Below are positions 10,401-19,487 of a DNA stretch of 64,000 nt, piece by piece (position 1 is the stretch's first letter; every line of letters begins with the position of its first letter). Where the stretch lies: the NCBI RefSeq assembly GCF_023822065.1, contig NZ_CP084930.1, positions 1,876,001 through 1,940,000 on the forward strand. Direction: 5' to 3'. Under the pieces are notes generated by a model that was given only the letters and a program-made list of their open reading frames with translations, ran no database searches and was not told where the DNA came from. Source of the DNA: Sphingomonas morindae. GTDB taxonomy: Bacteria; Pseudomonadota; Alphaproteobacteria; Sphingomonadales; Sphingomonadaceae. The translations under genes and the position numbers were made by a program.

Positions 10401-10606
10401 GCCTCTTCACGCGGAACACCACCACCGCTTCTCTGCGCTGATCCTTGGTCGGACGGAGCGCTTCGTACGATCAACCCGTGGAGGGTCGGCTATGCGAGCA
10501 TGCCGCCGTTGCGGCTGCGCCTCCACGGTGATCGCAGCACTCCGTCCGACACATCGGGCGCCTGTCAGCGGGGGATGGTCCTCCGCTCGGAACAGGAGCC
10601 GGACCG

Positions 10607-10771
10607 ATGTCCCTCACCGACGCGCACGCCTTCGCTTTCAGCCTCGCCGCCACGCTGATGGTCACGATCGCGGTCTTCCGCGCCGGGGACGGCAGCTTCT
10701 CGGTCGCACCCGCCACCGAGATCGACGCGGATGTGGAGGTCGTAGCCGAGCTGGATCCATACGCTCCCTGA
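10607..10771 (+). CDS. Small hypothetical protein, 54 aa
   Basis: A short ORF with a plausible ribosome-binding site (ACAGGAGCCGGACCG before the ATG). The product starts MSLTDAHAFAFSLAATLMV, has one hydrophobic segment at about residues 8-24, and ends in an acidic tail (EIDADVEVVAELDPYAP). It could be a small membrane-anchored protein. It lies 138 bases before the membrane protein at 10910 in the same direction. No family is recognised. Confidence 0.45.
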   Translation: MSLTDAHAFAFSLAATLMVTIAVFRAGDGSFSVAPATEIDADVEVVAELDPYAP

Positions 10772-10909
10772 CGGACGCGGATCATCAACGCCGAGCGCAG
10801 GCCCGAGCGGTTTGCGCTCCCGGCGATCTTCCTTTTCTGCTATGTTGGACACGCGCCGCGGTGGCGGTGGAGGCGCGACCGTCAGACCTATTCTTACGGA
10901 GACACCGCC

Positions 10910-11350
10910 ATGATCATTCTCGGTATCTTGCTGTCGATCGCGACGATCGGCTTATTCTGCTGGCTGCTGTTCACGCTCGCCGTGTTCGCCTTGCCCTTCT
11001 TCGTTGGCGTCAGCGCCGGCACATGGGCCTTCCACACCGGCGCCGGTTGGCTCGGTGCGATCTTCGTCGGCGCTCTCGCTGCGGGGCTGACCTTCGGCGT
11101 CGGCCAGATCCTGCTCGCCGCCGTGCGGCCGATTTGGGCTCGGGCGCTGATCGCATTTGCCTTCGTCGCGCCCGCGATCCTCGCCGGCTACCACGCCACC
11201 CGTGGCATCGTGCAGCATCTGATGCCGTCCGGCGCCTGGCAGACGGTTTTCTCGGTGACGGGCGCGATCGCGGTCGGCGCGACGGCGTTTGTGCGGCTCG
11301 TCGGCATGGCGGCACCAAGCCCGTCCGGCCAGGGTCTCGCGCGCGTCTGA
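10910..11350 (+). CDS. Integral membrane protein of unknown function
   Basis: A 146-residue hydrophobic protein with about four predicted transmembrane helices: residues 2-22, 25-45, 47-75 and 80-98, with a further hydrophobic stretch near 112-130. It has short loops and a C-terminal tail GMAAPSPSGQGLARV. The start is preceded by CGGAGACACCGCC. I do not recognise a specific family. It sits between the first cargo block and the DUF736 leader, and may be an ICE backbone accessory protein. No catalytic motif is visible. Confidence 0.7.
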   Translation: MIILGILLSIATIGLFCWLLFTLAVFALPFFVGVSAGTWAFHTGAGWLGAIFVGALAAGLTFGVGQILLAAVRPIWARALIAFAFVAPAILAGYHATRGIVQHLMPSGAWQTVFSVTGAIAVGATAFVRLVGMAAPSPSGQGLARV

Positions 11351-11932
11351 CCATCGCCGCCGTTGGCGAGACTGGAAGCGGGTGTCGTTTGACCGTCAAT
11401 CGTCCTGGGGTTGCCGTTGGACATGGCGAAGCTCGGATTGTCGAGCTTGAGGCAGCGAGCGTAGCTCCCCGTGGGAACGTGTGGGGCATGCAAGGCGTGA
11501 TCTTGTGGCGTCCAGCAGGCAGGCCGGGGTGTGATTGCTCTTGGAGCGGCGTCGCTCGACTATGCGGAGCGCAGCCGCGGTCGTTTTCGATGACACTGCC
11601 GGTGGGTCATGCGTTTCGGTCTGAACGGTGCCGGTGGTCGCCATCGTCCCCGGGTTCGCCTGTCCGCCTCCCGCTCCGAGCGGCCTCTGGTGATGGGCTG
11701 ATCTGGCCGAAGGACGGCTGCGCCTCGACCGCCTGAGCCGCAATGGCGCGTCCGCGACTTTCTTCCCCTGCCGGCTGCGCCGTCATTCCTCGCGAGGCAA
11801 GAAAGCCGCGTCTCCGCCATCCTCCGCTGTCGCTCCGGTCGCGATGCGATGCGGCGGCGGTCGCCTCCGGCCCTGGGATCGCCATCGAGGCCGCAACGGT
11901 GCGGGCTCGGGAACAGGGAACGGAGATAACCC
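11351..11932 (+). promoter_or_regulatory. Long noncoding leader before DUF736, with conserved dyad
   Basis: This 582-base gap has no ORF with recognisable coding character. Near its 3' end a dyad has arms GCGACTTTCTT (11754-11764) and AAGAAAGCCGC (11799-11809), 10 of 11 pairs. The loop contains the palindrome CCTCGCGAGG (11788-11797). The order dyad, CCATCCTCCGCTG, GGTCGC, GCCAT(C)..AGGCCGC, GGAACAG, ATGG is shared with the leader at 5141-5463. The stem bases differ between the two copies, yet pairing is kept, which suggests the structure matters. The 5' 350 bases show nothing I can name. Confidence 0.5.
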
Positions 11933-12259
11933 ATGGCGACTATCGGCACCTTCAAGAAGACCGCCTCGAACGAGTTCACCGGCGAGATCGTCACCCTCAG
12001 CGTCCAAGCCAAGGGCGTCCGCATCGTCCCCGAGAGCAGCCGCTCGGGCGACAACGCTCCCAGCCACCGCGTGCTGGTCGGCCGGGTCGAGATCGGCGCC
12101 GCTTGGTCCAAGCGCTCCAACGAGGGCCGCGACTATCTCGGCCTCAAGCTCGACGATCCGAGCTTCACCGCCCCCATCTACGCCAACCTCTTCGACGACG
12201 AGGACGGCGAGACCTACTCGCTGATCTGGTCCCGCCCCAACGGTCGGCGGGGCGACTGA
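11933..12259 (+). CDS. DUF736 family protein (first copy)
   Basis: A 108-residue protein of the DUF736 family, nearly always found on conjugative elements of Alphaproteobacteria. It starts MATIGTFKKTASNEFTGEI, followed by a middle strand region (RIVPESS, RVLVGRVEIGAAW) and the conserved end YANLFDDEDGETYSLIWSRP. It is probably a small beta-rich cytoplasmic protein; a DNA-related role is suspected from its constant position, but no activity is known. A second, diverged copy lies at 29949-30284. It is preceded by a structured leader and followed by a hairpin that looks like a terminator, so it is probably a single-gene transcript. Confidence 0.9.
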   Translation: MATIGTFKKTASNEFTGEIVTLSVQAKGVRIVPESSRSGDNAPSHRVLVGRVEIGAAWSKRSNEGRDYLGLKLDDPSFTAPIYANLFDDEDGETYSLIWSRPNGRRGD

Positions 12260-12270
12260 GGCGGGCGCGA

Positions 12271-12307
12271 GGCCCCGGCCGGACAGGCCGGGGGCTTTGG
12301 GCTTTTC
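12271..12307 (+). terminator. Probable intrinsic terminator after DUF736
   Basis: A perfect CCCCGGCC / GGCCGGGG stem (12273-12280 and 12286-12293) with a 5-base loop lies 13 bases after the stop codon. It is followed by a short T-containing tract (CTTTGGGCTTTT). The T-run is weaker than in a textbook terminator. Confidence 0.5.
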
Positions 12308-12444
12308 AAATCCGCCGAATCATTCTGAACGCCGCGACCGACCGACGGCGGTCGTGCACCGTTCGCGGTAGCAATCGACCAGAGGAACGACTATTATAGC
12401 CGTAGTTCTGGAGCGCGCGGCGTCCGGGATGGTGGTGGTCAGGG

Positions 12445-12711
12445 ATGATCACCGCCCGCCAATCGCGGGCCGCGCGCGCGTTGCTGAACTGGACGCAGGA
12501 GACGCTCGCTGACGAGGCCCGGGTATCGCTCACCGCGCTCAAGCGCCTCGAGTCCGAGAACGGCCTCGACGTGTACGAGTCGACGCGCGACCAGGTCCGC
12601 CGCGCGCTTGAGGCGGCCGGCATCGTCCTCCTCTCGACCGCCAAAGGCGAAGGCGTCCTGCTGCTCCACGAGGCAGCCGACGAGGACAACGCCAAGCCAG
12701 CCCGTCGCTGA
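12445..12711 (+). CDS. Xre-type helix-turn-helix regulator
   Basis: A compact 88-residue DNA-binding protein. The helix-turn-helix covers about residues 5-45 (RAARALLNWTQETLADEARVS with recognition helix TALKRLESENG). The rest is a short helical tail (RDQVRRALEAAGIVLL). It resembles the small Xre regulators that occur next to DUF2285 genes on this backbone, so it probably controls ICE genes such as the downstream DUF2285/RepA set. The start has GGTCAGGG immediately upstream. No sensor or cleavage domain is present. Confidence 0.85.
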   Translation: MITARQSRAARALLNWTQETLADEARVSLTALKRLESENGLDVYESTRDQVRRALEAAGIVLLSTAKGEGVLLLHEAADEDNAKPARR

Positions 12712-12809
12712 AGACGTCGGGCACGCGACGTCCACGTCCCGGCGCTTCGATCGTGCAGTCGATGCAGGCAGTGGTTAATGGAAGCATAATGCTCCAGAAT
12801 GGAGGCATC

Positions 12810-13085
12810 ATGGGACATGGGACCCCGCAGCTTCTCGACGATCCGCCGGCCAGCGACGAGCTGACCGGTTACGATCGCGAGCACATGATCCTCTACCTGC
12901 GCCTGCTCGACGCCTCGCGCGACGGCGCCGACTGGCGCGAGGCCGTGGAGATCCTGTTCGGGCTCGATCCCGCCCAGGAGCCGCAGCGCTGCCGGCATAT
13001 GCACGACACCCATCTCGCCCGTGCGCGCTGGATGACCGAGCACGGCTATCGCCACCTCGTCCGCGAGGGCCAGCGCGTATCGTGA
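12810..13085 (+). CDS. DUF2285 domain protein
   Basis: A 91-residue protein matching the DUF2285 family common on these elements. Family-like segments are LTGYDREHMILYLRLLDA (about residues 19-36), DWREAVEILFGLDP and HLARARWMTEHGYRHLV at the C-terminus. The start at 12810 is chosen because GGAGG lies 5 bases upstream; in-frame ATGs at 12753 and 12789 lack this. The family is predicted to bind DNA, but its role in the element is not established. It precedes the larger, broken DUF6499/DUF2285 gene. Confidence 0.85.
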   Translation: MGHGTPQLLDDPPASDELTGYDREHMILYLRLLDASRDGADWREAVEILFGLDPAQEPQRCRHMHDTHLARARWMTEHGYRHLVREGQRVS

Positions 13086-13192
13086 TGCCGCTCCGGCATC
13101 GCCCATTGCCGACGTAGTGACTTCCGCCGAACAACCAAGACGGGAACTCTGCCTCTCCCACAATTCGTAGCGAGACGAAGGGGAGGATCGCA

Positions 13193-13961
13193 GTGACACC
13201 TGACCCATCCGGATGGCGCATTTCGGCGGACTATGCTCGGGCAGAACAGCTCAGCGCGTCTGACCTCGGCTGGGAATGGCTCCGGCGGAACGAACGGTAT
13301 GACGATGACTATCAAGCGTTCACACGTGCCGAGACGGAAGCAGGGGAGATGACGGCGCGGATCGGCGAGCGCTGGGGGTTACGATTTCCCTGTCGACCCA
13401 CTCGCGACCCCGCCGGATACGCCCGTCTTCTGGCGGCCTGAGGACGACACCAGCGTCGTCCTCCTCGCACCGGCATCGCCCGAGCTGGCGCAGCGCGGCA
13501 TCGCAACGGCAGTTGACATCGTTACGGGCCGTTCGGACGAGCAAAGATCGTCGATTGCGTTCGATCTTGGCCGACGTCAAACCCTACCTCTGCTGCATAT
13601 GTCGATCGATGGCGGCTCTCCACTGCTGGCGCTCGTGCCACTGGGGCTCGACGGTTTCGACCGAGTCGAGTCTATTATCCGGCTGCTATGCCGCCTTCAT
13701 GGTCGCGTCGTGCCCGCCGATACCCGCCTGACCCGACAGCAACGGCAGCGGCAACGGCGTATGCTGCAAGCGATTGACGGCCATCGCGACGGCGCGACCC
13801 AGCAGGAGATCGCGCAGGCTCTGTTCCATGTCGGTCGCTTCCACCGTCAGGAGTGGCAGGCCTCGTCGGCGCGTCACGCCGTCTCATCTTTGCTGCGCGA
13901 CGCCCGCGCGCTGATCGAAGGCGGCTACCGCAAGTTACTGCGGCAGCGACGTCCTCGCTAG
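13193..13961 (+). pseudogene. DUF6499/DUF2285 regulator-like gene, frameshifted
   Basis: The N-terminal part (MTPDPSGWRISADYARAEQLS, then LGWEWLRRN and WGLRFP) is in one frame from 13193. Translation then runs out of family sequence and stops at 13441. The next frame supplies the rest without interruption: VDPLATPPDTPVFWRPEDD, LLHMSIDGGSPLLALVPLG, DTRLTRQQRQRQRRML and EGGYRKLLRQRRPR, ending at TAG 13959-13961. The switch is near 13388-13392, where one extra base after TTTCCC would explain it. Restored, the protein is about 255 residues, the usual length of this backbone gene. It is probably inactive unless the shift is a sequencing error. Confidence 0.8.
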
Positions 13962-14062
13962 TCATCATGCCGAAGACGATCATAGTCTAGTGATGCCATG
14001 TCGTCGGTCTCTGGAAGCACCGAAGCGTGGAGGTTTCTTCCAGCGCGAAGATGTGGCGCTTT

Positions 14063-15049
14063 TCACCAGGCGTAGGCCATCGGCGCTTCGCCGCCGGGCC
14101 CCGGCCAGATCTCGTCGAGCCGTTTCATCGCGGCGGGCGACAGGTCGAGCGAGAGCGCGCCGAGCGCGCCACGAAGCTGCTCCAGCGTGCGCGGCCCCAT
14201 CAGCGGCGCGGTGACGACGGTGTTCGCCAGCAGCCACGCGAGCGCCACGTCGGCGGGCGCCGCGCCCAGTTCATCGCAGAAGGCCTCATAGGCTTCGAGC
14301 TGCGGGCGGAACCGGTCGATCTTCGCCTTGGCGTCGGGGCGGGATCGCCGTCCCTCGGACTCCTTCCTGAGCACGCCGCCGAGCAGCCCGCGATTGAGCG
14401 GGCTCCACGGCACGATACCGAGGCCGTGCGCGCGGCAGGCGGGCACGACCTCCAGCTCGACGGTGCGCTCCATGAGGTTGTAGAGGCTCTGCTCGGAGGC
14501 GAGGCCGAGGCCGCCACGGGCCTGGCCGGCCAGATGTCCGGTGGCGATCTGCCAGCCGGCATGGTTGCTGGAGCCGACGTACAGCACCTTGCCCTGAGCG
14601 ACGAGCAGATCCATCGCCTGCCAAATCTCGTCCCACGGCACGTCCGGCGCGGAGTGGTGCATCTGGTAGAGGTCGATATGGTCGGTCTTGAGCCGGCGCA
14701 GGCTGTCCTCGCAGGCTTGCCGGATATGATAGGCCGAGAGGCCGCGGCCGTTGGGGCCGAGGTCCATCGGCTGGTAGATCTTGGTGGCCACCACGATCCG
14801 CTCGCGCCGGCCGCCCTGTTCCAGCCAGCGCCCGATGATCTCCTCGGAGACGCCGTAGCCTTTCTCCATGTCGGGTTTCTGCGGGCCGCCATAGACGTCG
14901 GCGGTGTCGAAATAGTTGATGCCGGCGTCGAGCGCCTCGTCCATAATGGCGAAGCTCGTCGCCTCGTCGGTGACCTCGCCGAAGTTCATCGTGCCAAGGC
15001 AAAGCGGGCTGACCTTGAGGCCCGTGCGGCCGAGCGTGCGATAATCCAT
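14063..15049 (-). CDS. Aldo/keto reductase
   Basis: A 328-residue NADPH-dependent aldo/keto reductase, last gene of the minus-strand redox cluster. The catalytic Asp and Tyr are in YFDTADVYGG (near residue 48), the Lys in VVATKIYQPM and the His in LYQMHHSAP. The family's SSNHAGWQIATGHLAG segment follows the barrel centre. The start at 15049 has AAGGA 7 bases upstream. The nearest relatives are the Mgr/YhdN-like reductases; the substrate is unknown. A 19-bp palindrome of the island's common pattern lies 51 bases upstream of the start, so this gene may have its own LysR-controlled promoter in addition to read-through from the lipocalin-like gene. Confidence 0.92.
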   Translation of the reverse strand: MDYRTLGRTGLKVSPLCLGTMNFGEVTDEATSFAIMDEALDAGINYFDTADVYGGPQKPDMEKGYGVSEEIIGRWLEQGGRRERIVVATKIYQPMDLGPNGRGLSAYHIRQACEDSLRRLKTDHIDLYQMHHSAPDVPWDEIWQAMDLLVAQGKVLYVGSSNHAGWQIATGHLAGQARGGLGLASEQSLYNLMERTVELEVVPACRAHGLGIVPWSPLNRGLLGGVLRKESEGRRSRPDAKAKIDRFRPQLEAYEAFCDELGAAPADVALAWLLANTVVTAPLMGPRTLEQLRGALGALSLDLSPAAMKRLDEIWPGPGGEAPMAYAW

Positions 15050-15099
15050 GGCTGGTCCTTCGATATGTGGTGCAGGAACGATCGTCCGGGACGATGGAT

Positions 15100-15118
15100 C
15101 GTTGAACGAGGCTCAACG
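15100..15118. promoter_or_regulatory. LysR-box-like palindrome, site 1 of 3
   Basis: CGTTGAACGAGGCTCAACG: outer arms match, with one mismatch in the inner pair. It lies in the 104-base gap upstream of the aldo/keto reductase start at 15049. It shares length and half-site with the palindromes at 20340 and 21361. Binding by the island's LysR protein is inferred. Confidence 0.5.
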
Positions 15119-15153
15119 CCGTCATGTTCGTCTTTCGACTGCCGGATGCGACG

Positions 15154-15603
15154 TCACTGCCGTTCCCAGGTCACCGACCAATGCTCGGCGGGCGAGACCG
15201 GCCCAATGACAAGGCGTCGCCCGCGGATGTGCCAGGTTCGCGGCAGGTCGCGGCCGACGAGCGCGGGCATGTTCGCGCCCTCGACATGGTGGACGAGGCG
15301 ATGGGTGCGCACGTCCGCCGTGAAGCGGCCGAACGACGCCTCGTAGCCGTCGTGGACATAGTCGGTGTTCACATGCGCGTCGGGATAGGAGACCTGGACC
15401 GACATGCGGCCATCGGCGGTGTAGATCAGGCTGCCCGTGAGATCGGTATGGCGCACCGTCCTGCCTCCCGCATCCGTCTCCTCGATCTGCACAAGATGCC
15501 ATGTGCCGACCAGCGGCGCGGGCGGGGCCGCGGCGGCAGGGACGGCTGCCGCCGCAATCGCCAGGGCGGCCGCCGCAAGAGGGACGGCATGGGACGGCTT
15601 CAT
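15154..15603 (-). CDS. Secreted lipocalin-like domain protein
   Basis: A 149-residue protein with a clear signal peptide: MKPSHAVPLAAAALAIAAAA followed by VPAAAAPPAP, cleavage probably near residue 26. The mature part matches the lipocalin-like family, beginning LVGTWHLVQIEETDAGG. It continues with DLTGSLIYTADGRMSVQV and HHVEGANMPALVGRDLPRTW. Such proteins form a small periplasmic beta-barrel expected to bind a hydrophobic ligand; no enzyme motif is seen. The start has AGGAG upstream. It lies 25 bases after the reductase stop at 15629, consistent with an operon. Confidence 0.85.
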   Translation of the reverse strand: MKPSHAVPLAAAALAIAAAAVPAAAAPPAPLVGTWHLVQIEETDAGGRTVRHTDLTGSLIYTADGRMSVQVSYPDAHVNTDYVHDGYEASFGRFTADVRTHRLVHHVEGANMPALVGRDLPRTWHIRGRRLVIGPVSPAEHWSVTWERQ

Positions 15604-15628
15604 CGCAGATCTCCTGTTCGCGCCACAG

Positions 15629-16639
<1,011 letters not shown>

Positions 16640-17230
16640 TCAGTCGTGCGTCGCGAGCAGCGACTGGATGATGGCGAAGAGCTCGCTGCCGGGCGGCTCG
16701 CCGAAATCGGGCGCGAAACCCATGACCGTGCCCAGCACCGAGCCGACGGTCGCCCCCGCTCGTTCGAGCCGGCGGAGCGCGGCGGCCTCGGATCGCGACG
16801 AGCGCGAGCCGCAGGCATCGAGCGCGATCACCACCCGATAGCCGGCGGCGAGCGCGTCGAGCGCCGCGAACAGCACCACGGCATCGGTCGAATAGCCCGC
16901 AATCACCAGCGTCCGCCGGCCGCTCGCCGCCAGCGCCGCTGCGAAGCGTTCATCGAGTAACGGGCTGGCGAGCCGATGCACGAAGCTGTTGCCGTCTTGC
17001 GCATAGGCAGCGAGGCCCGCCCCCGGGGTGGCGCCGTCCTCTCCGTGCGGCACGAGGCAGAAGAAGGTGGGGATCGCCAGCGTCCGCGCGGTATGGGCGA
17101 GCGCGACGGCGCCGGCCTCGATCAGCTTGGGCGAATTGACACGGTCGTTGCCGACGATTGGCGGCTGGAGGTGGGCGAACAGGATCGCCGTGTCGGCGGC
17201 ATCAATCCGATAGGTGTCGGGCGCGCTCAC
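16640..17230 (-). CDS. Isochorismatase-fold protein lacking the catalytic residues
   Basis: A 196-residue protein of the isochorismatase-like hydrolase fold. Aligned by eye with active members (YcaC type), the N-terminal strand ILFAHLQ has His20 where the catalytic Asp should be, and AGYSTDAVVLFAALDAL has Val118 where the nucleophilic Cys of G-x-x-T-x-x-C should be. The rest of the fold, including GYRVVIALDACGS, is kept. It is therefore probably not a classical cysteine hydrolase; a binding or structural role, or new chemistry, is possible. The start is GTG at 17230, overlapping the stop of the flavodoxin gene by 3 bases, so the two are translationally coupled. Confidence 0.8.
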   Translation of the reverse strand: MSAPDTYRIDAADTAILFAHLQPPIVGNDRVNSPKLIEAGAVALAHTARTLAIPTFFCLVPHGEDGATPGAGLAAYAQDGNSFVHRLASPLLDERFAAALAASGRRTLVIAGYSTDAVVLFAALDALAAGYRVVIALDACGSRSSRSEAAALRRLERAGATVGSVLGTVMGFAPDFGEPPGSELFAIIQSLLATHD

Positions 17231-17796
17231 GCCGCGACCTCGACCGGAGCGAGGCGCGCCGCAACCTCCGCCACGCGGCGGCCGAGATGCTTCGCCGTCT
17301 CGAGATCGCCCCGGGGCGGCGTCACCTCGGGCGCGGCGTCGTCCGACTGCGCCATCGCGCCGAGCCAGCCGCCGAGGCGGTTGAGGTCATTGTCGTCGCC
17401 GCTTCTCGGCAGCAGGTCGAGATTGACCCAGACCATGCCGTGCTGTGCTGCGAACAGCGCCATGGTGACCAGCGTGCCGAGCTTGTCGCCGCTCATCGTG
17501 CCCGAATTGGTGAAGCCGGCCGCGACCTTGCCGCGCCACTTGAGGTCGCTCCACACCGGGCCGGTGGTCGCCTCGAAGAAGCGTTTCATCCGCCAGCCGA
17601 GCGCGCCGTTGTAGGTCGGCGATCCGAAGATGATGGCGTCACTCGCCGTCAACGCGTCCAAATCGACGACACCGTCGTCGCCGACCTGGGCCAGCATCAC
17701 CTCGGCGCCGTCCACCGACCGGGCGCCCTCCGCCACGGCCGCGGCGACCTTGGCGGTATGGCCGTAACCGCTTTCGAACACGATCGAGATCTTCAT
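17227..17796 (-). CDS. WrbA-like flavodoxin-fold NAD(P)H:quinone oxidoreductase
   Basis: A 189-residue flavodoxin-like protein. The FMN phosphate loop is ESGYGHTAKVA at residues 8-18. Ring-binding segments are FGSPTYNGALGW near 57-68 and TNSGTMSGDK near 95-104; WrbA proteins have equivalent motifs. The expected activity is two-electron reduction of quinones using NAD(P)H, which avoids semiquinone radicals. It lies between two reductase genes and overlaps the isochorismatase-like gene, so it is part of the same transcript. Somewhat shorter than typical WrbA (about 198 residues), so the exact subfamily is uncertain. Confidence 0.88.
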   Translation of the reverse strand: MKISIVFESGYGHTAKVAAAVAEGARSVDGAEVMLAQVGDDGVVDLDALTASDAIIFGSPTYNGALGWRMKRFFEATTGPVWSDLKWRGKVAAGFTNSGTMSGDKLGTLVTMALFAAQHGMVWVNLDLLPRSGDDNDLNRLGGWLGAMAQSDDAAPEVTPPRGDLETAKHLGRRVAEVAARLAPVEVAA

Positions 17797-17835
17797 CCTG
17801 CTGCTCCGGGAGTTGAAAGGGGTCGCGAAGGCTGG

Positions 17836-18696
17836 TCAGGACTTGCCCGCGAACACGGCAAAGCGCGCGGCGGCGCCGTAATCGCCATGGTCGGCCGCTC
17901 TCAGCGTCGCCATATCCTCGGCGGCGATCTCGAAATCGACCGCGAGGTTGGCGGCGAGATGGTCGGGATTGCCGGTCTTGGGCAACGGCAGCAGGCCGAG
18001 CTCCAAACAGTAGCGGATGCAGAGATGCGGCACCGATACGTCGTACTTGGCAGCCAGCGTCTTGAGCGCCGGATTGTCGAGTACGGCGCCGTGCGCAACC
18101 GGGGAGTAAGCCTCGACCAGCACGTCCTTGCTGCGGCAATAGTCGATCAGCTCGAAGGGCGTATTGCCGACATGCGCCAGCACCTGGTTGACCACCGGCC
18201 GCACCGAACCGTGGTCGAGGATGTTGTCGAGATCGACGCGCTCGAAATTGGAGACGCCGATAGAGCGCAACTTGCCGGCTCGATGCGCGTCCTCGAGCGC
18301 GCGCCACGCCTCGAGATTGCCTTCGAGTAAATGATCGCCGTTGCGGAACTCGTTCCACGGCTGGGGACTGTGGATCAGCATCAGGTCGATATGGTCGAGC
18401 CCGAGCGAGCCAAGCGATCCGTCGATCAGCCGCTTGGCCTCCGGATAGGATTTGCACTCGGCGGCGAGTTTGGTGGTGACGAACAGTTCGTCGCGGGGGA
18501 CGCCGACGGCGCGCAGCCCCTCGCCGACGCCGTGCTCGTTGCCATAGGCCTGCGCGGTGTCGATGTGCCTATAGCCGATCGCGATCGCGCGGGCGACGAG
18601 ATCGGCGACGGCGCGATCGTCGACGAGCCAGGTGCCGAGCCCGAGCTTCGGGATGGCGACGCCGTTTGCGAGGGCGAAGGTCTCTTGCGCGATCAT
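17836..18696 (-). CDS. Aldo/keto reductase, 2,5-diketogluconate reductase type
   Basis: A 286-residue aldo/keto reductase of the shorter DkgA/AKR5-like class, different from the other two reductases of the island. It begins MIAQETFALANGVAIPKLGL. The catalytic set is in HIDTAQAYGNE (Asp, Tyr), VTTKLAAE (Lys) and LMLIHSPQPW (His). The segment IGVSNFERVDLD is the family signature, and LPKTGNPDHLAANLAV is near the cofactor phosphate. I chose ATG 18696; a much longer open frame upstream is the shadow of the next gene. Likely cytoplasmic aldehyde/ketone reduction; substrate unknown. Confidence 0.92.
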   Translation of the reverse strand: MIAQETFALANGVAIPKLGLGTWLVDDRAVADLVARAIAIGYRHIDTAQAYGNEHGVGEGLRAVGVPRDELFVTTKLAAECKSYPEAKRLIDGSLGSLGLDHIDLMLIHSPQPWNEFRNGDHLLEGNLEAWRALEDAHRAGKLRSIGVSNFERVDLDNILDHGSVRPVVNQVLAHVGNTPFELIDYCRSKDVLVEAYSPVAHGAVLDNPALKTLAAKYDVSVPHLCIRYCLELGLLPLPKTGNPDHLAANLAVDFEIAAEDMATLRAADHGDYGAAARFAVFAGKS

Positions 18697-18737
18697 GATA
18701 CTGGCCTTTCCATCGATGATTTCGGGTTCAGCGGCGC

Positions 18738-19457
18738 TCAGCTCTCGCGTTTTTCGAACACGTCCTTGAAGACGGGCAGCGCCGACATCGCGCTCGGCCA
18801 GCCGGTGTAGAAGGCGAGCTGCGTCACGACCTCGGCCGCCTCCTCGCGGGTCAGGCCGTTGTCCATCGCGCGCCCGAGGTGGAAGGTGATCTGCTGGACC
18901 TGTCCGGTCGCGACCAGCGCCGCCACGGTGACGAGGCTGCGGTCGCGTGGGCTCAGGTCTGGCCGCAGCCACAGGTCGCGGAACAGATAGTCGGTCGTAT
19001 AGTCGACGAGGCCTGGCGCGACCGCGCCGAACTGATCGCCCACCGTCTGCTTGCGCCTGGCCTCCGCCGCCTCGTCGAGCGGCAGCGGCTTCGGCGCCTC
19101 GGCCGGAAGGCGCTCGACGCCGATGCCCTGTTCGGCGAACACCGCCGCGATCGGCACGGTCGCCGCCAGCGCTTTCGCCCAGCCGGCATAATAGGCAAGG
19201 TGGAGGACGGTCTCCGACAGCTCGTCCGGCGTCACGCCGCTGCGCAGCGCCTTGGCCGTATAAGTGCCGAGCGGTCCCGTCTGCCCGCCCGCGATCAGCG
19301 CGGCGACGGCCACGAGGCTGCGGTCGCGTGGGCTCAGGCCGGGGCGGCTCCATAACGCGCCGACGACGCGATCTTGGGTTTGCGCCTCGAGCGCGGGGGA
19401 GACCGCGCGGACCTGGTCGGAGGAGGCCTGGCGGGCGGTTGCGGGGGTATCGGTCAT
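18738..19457 (-). CDS. Two-domain carboxymuconolactone decarboxylase family protein
   Basis: A 239-residue protein made of two carboxymuconolactone-decarboxylase (CMD) repeats: about residues 25-110 (SRPGLSPRDRSLVAVAALIA, GVTPDELSETVLHLAYYAGW) and 135-235 (LRPDLSPRDRSLVTVAALVA, GLTREEAAEVVTQLAFYTGW). No CxxC pair of the AhpD peroxidase type is present, so it belongs to the decarboxylase-like branch. It is a close relative of the exported protein at 21411-22250 but has no signal peptide. It lies in the middle of the minus-strand redox cluster. The reaction is unknown. Confidence 0.9.
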   Translation of the reverse strand: MTDTPATARQASSDQVRAVSPALEAQTQDRVVGALWSRPGLSPRDRSLVAVAALIAGGQTGPLGTYTAKALRSGVTPDELSETVLHLAYYAGWAKALAATVPIAAVFAEQGIGVERLPAEAPKPLPLDEAAEARRKQTVGDQFGAVAPGLVDYTTDYLFRDLWLRPDLSPRDRSLVTVAALVATGQVQQITFHLGRAMDNGLTREEAAEVVTQLAFYTGWPSAMSALPVFKDVFEKRES

Positions 19458-19487
19458 GAGGATCGTCCTTCAGGCAAGTTGCGAGGA

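Noticed and set aside
10492-11736. Plus-strand frame of 414 codons across the small ORF, membrane protein and leader
   Set aside because: Composition is random-looking (Arg/Cys/Pro-rich) and it contradicts the well-supported membrane protein in another frame.
15081-15095. Inverted repeat ATCGTC-CGG-GACGAT near the first LysR-box-like palindrome
   Set aside because: Short 6-base arms with a 3-base loop are expected often in GC-rich DNA, and the pattern is not repeated elsewhere in the island.
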